Source: Sperchopsis tessellata
Taxonomy: Eukaryota > Arthropoda > Insecta > Coleoptera > Hydrophilidae
Direction of reading: 5' to 3'
NCBI GenBank assembly: GCA_033557685.1
Contig: JAWQRN010000371.1
Span: 1 to 30,662 of the forward strand
Length of the DNA: 30,662 nucleotides
The translations under genes and the position numbers were made by a program. The notes below the pieces were generated by a model. It was not told the origin of the DNA, made no database searches, and worked only from the letters and a program-made list of their open reading frames with translations. Shown here one piece after another: positions 23,152 to 30,662 of the stretch (positions are counted from its first letter, which is position 1; every line of letters starts with the position of its first letter).

Positions 23152-23782
23152 TCATCCACTGCTGGATGAAATCATCCCCAAATTCCTTCAACTTGTCATG
23201 GTGTGCGTCCTTCTCATCCACGTAACTCCCAAATTGTTTCTGAGCTCTCTATCTCACCTGTCTTTGGGTCTTCGTCTTGGTCTTACATTGTCTCTCGGCT
23301 CCCACATGATTAATTCCTTTGTCCATCAACGATGATTTGCTCACCTTCCTAGATGTCCTGCTCATGTCCACTTTTGCATTTTCACCGTCCCTATCAATAA
23401 CCTGACCTTAGTGTATCTTATAAGCCACAGCTGTGGGACTGATTGGACAGTCATTTTTCAGGTCTTCTTTATTTCCTTCTTTGGGGATTAAAATAATATT
23501 AGCATTGTTCGAACATGATGGTCTCATTTTTGTTTCTATGCACGACATATGCTGATTTGCCAGAACTGATATATAATCCCCAGCAATTTTTAATATGTCA
23601 ACCGTGATCATGTCTTCCCTTGGTGTCTTTTTATACTTCTTTGATTTTAGACCATATGCAACATCTGAAGGTAATATTGGTGAAACTTTATCCTCCTTAT
23701 CCATCTCATTATTGTTCTTAATAATACTTTCTAACCACTTCAAGGATTTCCTCTCTATCGTCAACTCTCTCACCGTTTTCAA
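23152..23782 (-). mobile_element. RTE/CRACK-like non-LTR element, internally deleted
   Basis: On the minus strand 23782-23408 is an open frame of 124 codons with MDKEDKVSPILPSDVAYGLK, KTPREDMITVDILKIAGD (the P-G-x-D-x-I block, with Gly changed to Arg), then ANIILIPKEGNKEDLKNDCP and ISPTAVAYKI, the RT entry blocks. About 23400 the similarity jumps to the C-terminal end: KMQKWT, stop, AGHLGR, HRWTKELIMWEPRDNVRPRR, GVTWMRR and FIQQWM-like residues in shifted frames. The catalytic core is therefore missing (an internal deletion). The last codons run into the TA tract at 23151. The family is the insect endonuclease-reverse transcriptase group, possibly the one seen at 8740-9065. Confidence 0.75.
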
Positions 23783-23876
23783 ATCTGAGAACTATTATTT
23801 ACTTTTTAATTTAAAAAACAAAAAATATTGTCGTTCCACAATGTTTCTATTTCACATCTGTTGGGGCTTATACTGC

Positions 23877-24040
23877 ACGAAGATCCAAAATATTGGCTCT
23901 ATGTGGCTCGAAGCACCAAAATGTTGGGTTTACTGATCAGAGAATTAAAATACGGTTTGAATTAAAATGTTGTTTATTATACACGCGAAGGAGCAAAATG
24001 TTGCATGTGTAAGAGTTTACTTCGAAGGATCAATTGAACT
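23877..24040. repeat. Four degenerate CGAAG..CAAAATGTTGG repeats
   Basis: Copies start at 23877, 23908, 23985 and 24022. The first three share NCGAAG, two or three variable bases, then CAAAAT(A/G)TTG; the fourth keeps CGAAGGATCAA only. The series is preceded by ttggggcttatactgc. It may be the leader or terminal part of an LTR retrotransposon, but no coding domain adjoins it. Confidence 0.55.
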
Positions 24041-25519
24041 GTAAATATAATGGCGTGGATTCTGTCTCGTGTAAATAGAAGTGAATTTCTTATATGCAAA
24101 CATTAGTAAATGATTTCGCTTACCTTAATTTCCAATATCGCAGATGTGTGTATATATGGGCTGAAACTACTACAGGCATGTGTGTATGGGCTCCTCTTCT
24201 CTGTCTCGTGCGTTATATTAAGGACGGATTAGGAATAGACATGTGGAGGGGATGGATTTAAATGTTACACACACTTATAAAAATGATACACTATTGGAAG
24301 CTATAAAAGAATTTGAATTGTTCAATAGTGCGACCAAATTTACATCACCACTGGGTTAGAATATGCTAACAGTTCTCTTCAAATTTACAAGAGGAACTGT
24401 TCGTGTTTGAGTACTGAATATGAACTGTCTTGGTCAACAATTTAAGGTGTACTGTTTTCTTTGAAGGCTGATGAACGAATTTATCTAGTCATAAAAACCT
24501 CCCTTTACAGTTATAACGCGTCTTGGAATTCCCAAAGAAAGTTTTATTACAGATTATTTTCTAGAAAATGACGGTATTGTTCGTCTCACGTACTACAATA
24601 GATGAAGGTAGAAGGTTTGATGTCACATTCAATTAAATTAATACTACTGACGATTAAAGAAAAAAATGCTTGATACTGAGCGACCACGATACAATATCGA
24701 GCAAGTAAATAGGCACTTGCAATGACACACTGGTTTTTGTTGGTTTGGATGAACAGTGTTTGAAATGTACTTTAATGGAAAATATCCTCTCATTAACTGA
24801 ATTATAGCCCAACATACTTATATAATGCACCCCCATTTCTACCTATTGTGTCTTTGAAGTTCCTTCTCCATTATGTGGTTTTTGCCAGTCTGACTGAGTC
24901 TCTCTAATGTCCTAAAGTTTATGCAGTTTAATTTCTTATTACTGGCTTTTCTTAAATTGGGGAATTGTCTCTGAAGTTTTTATCTTTAAGTGAAGCCATA
25001 TTAATTTTCACGCGAAAATAAAATATTATTATGTCTGAGGTGGGTTGCCCTTGCCTTCCTCAGTAAGTGGAACGTAGTCCTGTATTTAGGAAGATATGCT
25101 TATGCCACCTATGTTCAGTTGCCAGAGCCTTGTTAGTTATCCAGCAGGGTGTACCTCGTGCAGGTAAATTTTATGTTGATCGCCATCCTATGACACATCT
25201 TCATTTATCATGAGCGTGGCTTTACCTGTAAACAAATAGTCATCCCATCTTCCTCTTACTTTCTAATCTTCCCAAATTATTTCACCTTCATCACTCTTTA
25301 TCTCATATAGCCCTTAGATTCCACAAACCTCTTTGCTAATTCATCACTGGATCACTTTACTTATAATAAATGACTCCACAGTTATTTCTGCGATAATACT
25401 ATTGAACTTAGCCTTTTTCTAATAATATAATTCATCAATACTATTTACAGTGGGTGTCTTTGGAAAATTGAACTTTTCACCCATTTTAAGTGATTATTAA
25501 TTTATATTATTTGTTACAG
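24041..25519. other. Large-intron sequence before the common exon
   Basis: No gene is recognised. Two GC-richer patches, about 24140-24260 and 25030-25190, look like scraps of retroelement untranslated sequence; the second contains gaggtgggttgcccttgcc, reminiscent of LINE 3' ends, but I could not read a domain. Confidence 0.4.
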
Positions 25520-25670
25520 AGACTGTGACACACTTACCCATTTATTAAAAGCTTCATTAGGGACTGGAATTTTAGCTATGCCAGCAGCTTTTATGAACGC
25601 AGGATTACTTGTTGGAATTTTTGCTACAGTTGTTGTAGCGGCAATTTGCACGCATTGTGCTTATATTCTG
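25520..25670 (+). CDS. SLC36 transporter, first common exon (TM1-TM2)
   Basis: This 151-bp exon follows acceptor ttgttacag and ends in phase 0 before gtaaga. It encodes DCDTLTHLLKASLGTGILAM followed by PAAFMNAGLLVGIF and a strongly hydrophobic run ending THCAYIL. GTGILAMP (residues 49-56 of the 441-residue isoform) is the diagnostic first-helix motif of the SLC36/AAAP family and contributes to the substrate site in related transporters. The exon covers TM1 and most of TM2. It is the point where the long N-terminus from 1605 and the alternative N-terminus from 19363 converge, and its single leading base fits both. Confidence 0.95.
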
Positions 25671-25891
25671 GTAAGATACTAATCACAGGTATACGTTATA
25701 ATATTGTTAAGTTGTTTGTGCATCCTTTTTTTAATTATTTGCAGTTATTTTAATAAATATCGGAAAATTATAATATACAAATAATTTCAAAATTTTGTTA
25801 TAATTTAGCCAGTTGCTAATGCAAAATAATAAAAAATTATGATAAATTCAGTTCATGTTTGTAATAGTTCCCTTTAATAATTTTATTATAG

Positions 25892-26013
25892 GTTGTTTGT
25901 GCTCACGAACTATATAGAAGAACTGGCCAAACTACTATGAGCTTTGCAGACGTTGCAGAAACAGCTTTTGCCAGAGGTCCCAAAAAATTTCGAAAATTTT
26001 CTGGTGTAGCGAG
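25892..26013 (+). CDS. SLC36 transporter, common exon 2 (TM2-TM3 loop)
   Basis: This 122-bp exon follows acceptor ttattatag in phase 0 and ends two bases into an arginine codon before gtaagg. It encodes VVCAHELYRRTGQTTMSFAD, then VAETAFARGPKKFRKFSGVA. The first residues finish TM2. The rest is a charged loop with the SFADVAE.AF..GP motif found at this place in insect SLC36 proteins. It continues directly into the exon at 26199. Confidence 0.95.
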
Positions 26014-26198
26014 GTAAGGGTTTCAATTTAAATCTACTTATGTAAGGTGTTTATTTTAAAAACCACTATAAAGAATTTAGAACTTCTTTTATTGCAAGTA
26101 AACCAACATCACTTAATGTTCATGATATTTGCATACAAATGATTTAATTATGTATATTTTTTTATATTAATTGAAAATTAATAACTTTATTGTTTCAG

Positions 26199-26559
26199 AC
26201 AAACAGTAGTTATTGGTATTTTCTTAACATACTTTACTACATGCAGTTGCTACTGTGTGATAGTAGCTAAAAATTTTGAGCAAGTTGCATCCCATTACTT
26301 GGGATATGAGATTGATTTAAGATTAATGATATCAATGCTCTTTATTCCATTGATCATATTATCATGGGTACCTAATTTAAAATACCTTGCACCAGTTTCA
26401 ATGATAGCAAACGTTTTTATGGCTGTTGGACTTGGAATCACATTTTACTATTTAGTTATTGATCTTCCGCCACTTAGTGAAAGAAGACTTGCATCACCGA
26501 TTTCAACTTTTCCAATATTCTTCAGTATTACTATTTTTGCAATAGAAGCGATAGGAGTG
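26199..26559 (+). CDS. SLC36 transporter, common exon 3 (about TM3-TM6)
   Basis: This 361-bp exon follows acceptor tgtttcag and ends in phase 0 before gtaagt. Its first base completes arginine 126. It encodes four hydrophobic segments: VVIGIFLTYFTTCSCYCVIV, then MISMLFIPLIILSWVP, then SMIANVFMAVGLGITFYYLV, and IFFSITIFAIEAIGV. The SWVPNLKYLAP.S..AN motif between the second and third is typical of the family. The short loop with SERR and TFPIFF leads into the helix that carries the conserved FAIEAIGV, which continues into the next exon. These give roughly residues 127-246 of the alternative isoform. Confidence 0.96.
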
Positions 26560-26636
26560 GTAAGTTTGTTCTCTTTCATCATTTCTTTAGCAGGTAATTT
26601 CTGTTTAAACTTTTTATTAACTTGCTTTGTCTGCAG

Positions 26637-26815
26637 GTTATGCCCTTAGAAAATAACATGGAAACTCCACAAAATTTCGTTGGTATTTGTGGTGTTCTCA
26701 ACCAAGGGGCAGCTGGGATTACACTAGTGTACATTCTATTAGGATTTATGGGTTATTTCAAGTATGGAGATACAGTTGAAGGTTCCATTACATTAAATTT
26801 GCCCATGGAAGATTA
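26637..26815 (+). CDS. SLC36 transporter, common exon 4 (about TM6-TM8)
   Basis: This 179-bp exon follows acceptor tttgtctgcag after a 77-bp intron and ends two bases into a tyrosine codon before gtgagt. It encodes VMPLENNMETPQNF, a highly conserved family block (V.P.EN.M..P..F), then the helix ITLVYILLGFMGYFKYGD and the loop ETVEGSITLNLP-like segment TVEGSITLNLPMED. The frame of the preceding exon happens to stay open across the 77-bp intron, but the intron length is not a multiple of three, so retention would frameshift the protein. Confidence 0.95.
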
Positions 26816-26890
26816 GTGAGTACTAATATTATTTAACTAAAATTCAAAATGTAGCTGATAGTTTTTTTTTACTACAAGACAAATCTCCTT

Positions 26891-26938
<48 letters not shown>

Positions 26939-27233
26939 TCAATTTAACGAACCTTGCTAGTATACAGTTTAGGATAAGGTTTTGAGGTTCAGTGCTATAG
27001 TATTATATTATAGTTGAGATGGGTGGTGGTGCAATTTTGCATGTAGGTATTGGAGTAATGGAGTAATAATGGATGAAAGTGCTTGTAGAATACATTAACG
27101 AAAATTTTATAACAATTTGTACTCATCAATATGTATATTAAATGACATAAAATATGGTAGTTATTTAATTTAATTAATTGAATGATTTTAATACATATTG
27201 GGTTAATAAGAGGAAATTACTGATTACAATATA
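26816..27233. other. Last intron, first part, with a TA microsatellite
   Basis: AT-rich intron with the TA repeat at 26894-26935 and nothing else recognised. Confidence 0.5.
26894..26935. repeat. (AT)n microsatellite, 42 bp
   Basis: Perfect alternating AT over 42 bases in the last intron, about 80 bases after the donor at 26816. Confidence 0.97.
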
Positions 27234-27517
27234 GCCGTCTCGTTAGCTCAGTGGCTAAGTACTAGGCTACTAAACGTGGGCTCTCGGGTTCGAGATTCAG
27301 AGACGGTTGGCTTTTTGTGATTAGGGAAGTCTTTGTGGTACTCGTCTTCCGGAAGGGTCGTAAAACTGTAGGTCTCAAGTATTGTAAGTACATGAACATG
27401 ACCACGTGCATATTAAAGAACCCAATTCCAGTTGGACCACTGGATGTGGTAAAATTCCCAAGTGTAGGAGCGTAATCCCTGGCGTCGGTGATTGGCCATA
27501 ACCTTAATAATAATAAT
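27234..27517 (+). mobile_element. tRNA-derived SINE
   Basis: The 74-nt head (27234-27307) is tRNA-like. GCCGTCT at its start pairs with AGACGGT at 27301-27307, box A is TTAGCTCAGTGG (27243-27254), and box B is GGTTCGAGATT (27287-27297). The anticodon and T stems pair poorly, so it is not a working tRNA. It continues into a body of about 200 bases with GGAAGGGTCGTAAAACTG and CACGTGCATATTAAAGAACC, which resembles the central region of a SINE superfamily widespread in invertebrates, and ends in a (TAA)n tail at 27505-27517. It lies in the sense orientation in the last intron. Target-site duplications are unclear. Confidence 0.75.
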
Positions 27518-29015
27518 TGGCCTTATTATTCATCTAGGCATGAATCTGATGAAGTGATTGATGTCCTCTTAAGATACCTCATCCCATGAAGTTTTTATCT
27601 CATGGCAAAAAACCTCCAGAGATTATATGAGTTGATCTAAATTATTCAGTCTTCATATCCTATATATGCTGAAAAGCCATTTGGTCTGGAGATTTTGGTG
27701 ACTCTAATTGAAGCTTAATTTGGGATGCTTAAAAATGGTTCAATTATATTTAATTGTTCTTCATTGAAGTCCTGTACCCTTTTGCTATTGGTTTTCTTCA
27801 AACCACGCTCTACCACAATTTTGTTGTTTAAAATCAAATTCATGCTTACGCTTGCAATTCCAAAGCTGTATACAAAATTTGGTGAACAACTAATCACTCC
27901 AGCTGGGTTAAAATATTTACTTTGTTTCCTCACCAATGTGTAAAATAATCTGCTCATTGGGTTCTAAATCTTCTTCTATGAAATTAAAGTCTACTTTAGT
28001 ATGTTAGATATATTATTATAAAAATTAAGTTCTGGCAGTTTTTCATGTTTTGTTGGAAAACTTCACATGGGAATATTGAATATTCAGTCATTTCTCAAAA
28101 ATATATTTTATGGAATATACTAACATTTACTGCATCATCTCTGTTGATGAAAATACAAGAAAAATATCACATTTAAAACAAATTTCACCAGTTTTGCAAT
28201 TACGTGCCTCAAATGTAATTCACGACAAATATTGTTGTGATTTGTTTTAAAATTCCAGTCAAACAATAATGTTCTGTCAGGATTTTTCTTAAAAATTAAA
28301 AATAACTCGTACTATACTTTATATTCACGATCTTTATAATTTGATTTTAATACTACTGATAAATACAAGAAAGCTCTTTTTCCATATATAGTCAATTTCT
28401 TTTTATCTACAGATACAGACACCTTGCTGTCAGGAAGGGAAACTAAAATATTCCTCCAGGGGGAACAACCAAAATAATTAAGTTCACATAAGACTAAACA
28501 CAATAATCACAATTTTTAAAGTTTTATTTGATATAAGGGAATTTTATGATAGGAATCCATATCATCAAAAGAAGGCCTAACAGTTTTTTTGGATATCTAT
28601 GAATAAAAATAGGTAAACAAGCACACACCAACTGACTATTCGGACATAGTCGCGAAAGTTCGACAATTACAAAATTGCATTTGTGGTACTACAAATTACA
28701 TTCAGGCAGCTCCACGCATCCTTGCCATAGATACTGGATTATATAGATGGAACACTACGGAATGCCTGGCAATTATAATTACTAGTGACTAGATAACGAA
28801 TGATTTTTACTGTGTATAACTGACTCAGTTCATAATATTCTTATAAAATTCAATAATTAATTAGTCAAACACTTATATCATATTGAAAAAAAACATGCTT
28901 TAATTATTTATTTTATTATTATTCTCTTGAAAAACAACATTATTTGAAATCACATTACCAATATTATGTTAATTTAAGAAAATGATCCTTTATTTATAAA
29001 CTCTTTTTGTTTTAG
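27518..29015. other. Last intron, second part
   Basis: Mostly AT-rich. Overlapping frames of 72-80 codons on both strands at 27715-27957 show no known motif. A patch at 28645-28790 reads as a possible LINE RT scrap (see findings). Confidence 0.45.
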
Positions 29016-29424
29016 CGCTGCTCAAGCTGTAAAAATTCTGATTGCCTTGGCAGTCTTCTGTACTTTTGGTCTACAATTCTACGTGTGTCTAGATATCTTT
29101 TGGACTGGCATAAAGGAACGTTGTGCGAAGAGACCTACACTCTACAACTACATTTTAAGGACAGTTTTAGTCATAATTTGTGTAATGATTGCAATAGCAG
29201 TTCCAACGATAACACCATTTGTAGGACTTATTGGTGCCTTATTCTTCTCCATCTTGGGTCTCATCTGTCCCATATTCATAGAAATTGTGACTTTCTGGGA
29301 CAAAGGTTTCGGACAGTGGAATTGGAAAATTTATAAAAATGTACTTGTTTTACTTGCTGGAATTTGTGCTTTAATCTTTGGATCAAAATCTTCAATAGAA
29401 GAAATTATAGCAGCATATAGTTAA
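29016..29424 (+). CDS. SLC36 transporter, last coding exon (about TM8-TM11) and stop
   Basis: This 409-bp exon follows acceptor ttgttttag. Its first base completes tyrosine 306, and the frame ends at TAA 29422-29424 after 135 full codons. It encodes AAQAVKILIALAVFCTFGLQ and FYVCLDIFW, a basic loop with KERCAKRP, then LRTVLVIICVMIAIAVPTI, then FVGLIGALFFSILGLICPIF, the loop TFWDKGFGQWNW, and a final helix VLVLLAGICALIFGS. The tail KSSIEEIIAAYS is cytoplasmic. The PF..LIGA motif and a tail with a final S.I..I closely match the family layout. The C-terminus is complete. Confidence 0.96.
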
Positions 29425-29660
29425 GACAATTTATTATTTAAACTAACTTCTTTCTTAGCACATTTAAAATTTAGTTACAAAAAACTTATTGCTCATAATA
29501 AATGTCTTGATATATATGTTTTATGATAAATGAAAATATGGTATTGCACATAATAATTTGTTTTTAGGAATATGCTAAAAATTAAACGTATAAATGCACC
29601 TTTCTTGTAACTAAATTTCCGGATGAGACATTTTAATAAACAACACTATGTGTTGTGTTG
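29425..29660 (+). terminator. 3' UTR and polyadenylation region of the SLC36 gene
   Basis: AATAAA hexamers lie at 29497-29502 and 29635-29640. The second is followed at once by a GT-rich stretch (tgtgttgtgttg, 29649-29660), the usual downstream element, so it is the better candidate for the main cleavage site. That would give a 3' UTR of roughly 220 bases. The first hexamer could produce a shorter UTR. Confidence 0.6.
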
Positions 29661-30049
29661 TAAGTAGATTGTTATCACTTTTGTGTATATTGAGAACTTT
29701 TGTATCTTTTTACAAAACAAGATGAAGGTATAGGAATTACATTAATTATTATATTTTTAATTAATATATTTTGATTTTACTAAAACTAGAAAACTCCCTA
29801 GCATTTTGCTTAACCAAAGTTCAGATAACTACAGAATGGGCCGATTTCTAAGATAATGTTTCAATTGGACTCTAAACGCCGACTCGCTGGCGGTGCATTT
29901 ATATGACGGTATTTGTTTGTCATTGTTTTCTGCATATGTTTTAGAAATCAGCCCAATATGTTTTTGGCATATTAAGCTATTAATTGTATTTGCATATTAT
30001 AAGATAAAAATGGAACTATCCCATATAGCTCGAGAATATACATAGGACA

Positions 30050-30410
30050 TGTTGGACATATCCTGTAGGGATATCAGGCCAGAATGTACTAAGTACACTA
30101 CAGTTCATATCCTCAGGATATCCCCAAGAAATATTTTCATTGGTGTAAATAACATTTATTTGAACTATATTTAATTTCAATATATAAAAATTACAAATCT
30201 GTATAGATATAGATATATAATACCTAATAAAATTTGAATTACCTTTTAGTATATCCTGAGATTATCATATGATATCTTAAATAATGTTAGAACATTCTGA
30301 ACATAACATTTTAAGATAACCTGAGAATATCCTAAATGGGATATGCTAAGGATATCCTAATTTATTACTGAATATTTGGGATATGCCTAGGATATCCAGA
30401 TATCCTTCGA
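30050..30410. repeat. Palindromic ATATCC/GGATAT-rich repeat region
   Basis: At least nine ATATCC or GGATAT units occur within 360 bases. They include a perfect palindrome ATATCCT-C-AGGATAT (30107-30121) and two near-identical units, TGGGATATGCTAAGGATATC and TGGGATATGCCTAGGATATC, about 39 bases apart (30337 and 30376). This lies downstream of the gene's polyadenylation site and is probably a decayed palindromic satellite or MITE. Confidence 0.6.
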
Positions 30411-30662
30411 AGATTCAGGTTATAAAAATAATATTTCAAAGATCTTGTGTTAAGTAGGATATAATACTCTATGTATATTAATAAATGACACAATAGAGCT
30501 TCCAAGTATCAACTTAGTAGATACTGAAATTCGAACAATTTATACTTACTACTTAAACTTATTACAGTAAAAGTTTTGATAGATTATTTATATATTTAGA
30601 TACTAGTTTTTTTTATAACATTAGATTAATATATTTTTATATAAACATGTTATTTATTATAT
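30411..30662. other. AT-rich sequence at the window end, nothing recognised
   Basis: No open frame, repeat or site of note. Confidence 0.5.

Larger units (their letters stand above)
1345..29424 (+). other. SLC36-type proton-coupled amino acid transporter gene (whole locus in window)
   Basis: Seven exons in the window splice in phase into one open frame ending at TAA 29422-29424. The product is a multi-pass SLC36/PAT-family transporter of the insect pathetic/CG1139 type. Members of this family move small amino acids, some together with protons, across plasma or lysosomal membranes, and pathetic feeds into TOR-dependent growth; this function comes from the family, not from this sequence. Intron sizes are 85 bp, 23914 bp, 221 bp, 185 bp, 77 bp and 2200 bp, all GT–AG. 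The window encodes 465 residues from the first visible exon, and the missing start exon should add only a few more, in line with the usual family length of about 450-480. An alternative first exon at 19260 gives a complete 441-residue form. Which insect paralogue this is cannot be settled by eye. Confidence 0.93.

Noticed and set aside
26257..26649. A 130-codon open frame running through the 77-bp intron as a separate product
   Set aside because: Both splice sites are strong, the conserved VMPLENNMETP block needs the splice, and the read-through frame stops soon after the acceptor.
27234..27307. A functional tRNA gene
   Set aside because: Box A, box B and the acceptor pairing are present, but the anticodon and T stems pair poorly and the sequence runs into a SINE body with a TAA tail.
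27715..27957. Overlapping 72- and 80-codon frames on opposite strands
   Set aside because: They mirror each other over the same bases and neither shows a family motif.

Overview
This is an AT-rich eukaryotic window, most likely from an insect. The basis is GT–AG introns, a 24-kb intron, mariner, hAT, Penelope-like and non-LTR debris, (TA)n microsatellites, and a protein whose closest remembered relatives are the insect proton-coupled amino-acid transporters of the pathetic/CG1139 type. I cannot name the species from sequence alone.

Only one host gene is well supported, an SLC36 (PAT-family) transporter on the + strand that spans nearly the whole window. Seven coding exons join in phase: 1345-1424, 1510-1605, 25520-25670, 25892-26013, 26199-26559, 26637-26815 and 29016-29424. 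The initiating exon of this long form lies upstream of the window or was not recognised. Inside the 23.9-kb intron is a second, self-starting coding exon (19260-19363). It has a good ATG context and a donor in exactly the phase needed to join the common exon at 25520, so it predicts a 441-residue isoform with a different cytoplasmic N-terminus. This is the most interesting observation here.

Layout: 1-1344 is upstream intron with a possible Tc1-like remnant. 1345-1605 holds two N-terminal exons. 1606-25519 is the giant intron, with these disabled elements in order: a jockey/I-like non-LTR element that keeps its 5' part (4840-6850), an endonuclease-RT type non-LTR fragment (8740-9065, minus), a mariner with both terminal repeats (11246-12391, minus), a KIAA1586-like hAT relic (12690-14060, plus), a jockey-like RT (14400-14830, minus), a TTF/ZMYM1-like hAT relic (15255-17224, minus), a pair of inverted Penelope-type terminal repeats (17349-17420 and 19695-19763) around the alternative exon, a Penelope-like GIY-YIG tail (19765-20035, minus), a MITE-like repeat (20591-20977), an internally deleted RTE/CRACK-type element ending in a TA repeat (23131-23782, minus), and a cluster of CGAAG..CAAAAT repeats (23877-24040). 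25520-29424 encodes the whole transporter core and has a tRNA-derived SINE in the last intron. 29425-30662 is the 3' UTR followed by a palindromic ATATCC/GGATAT-rich repeat.

No rRNA, intact tRNA, CRISPR array or bacterial-type operon is seen. All transposable elements carry stops, frameshifts, deletions or lost catalytic residues, so none looks autonomous. Element and family assignments rest on motif recognition from memory, without database searches.
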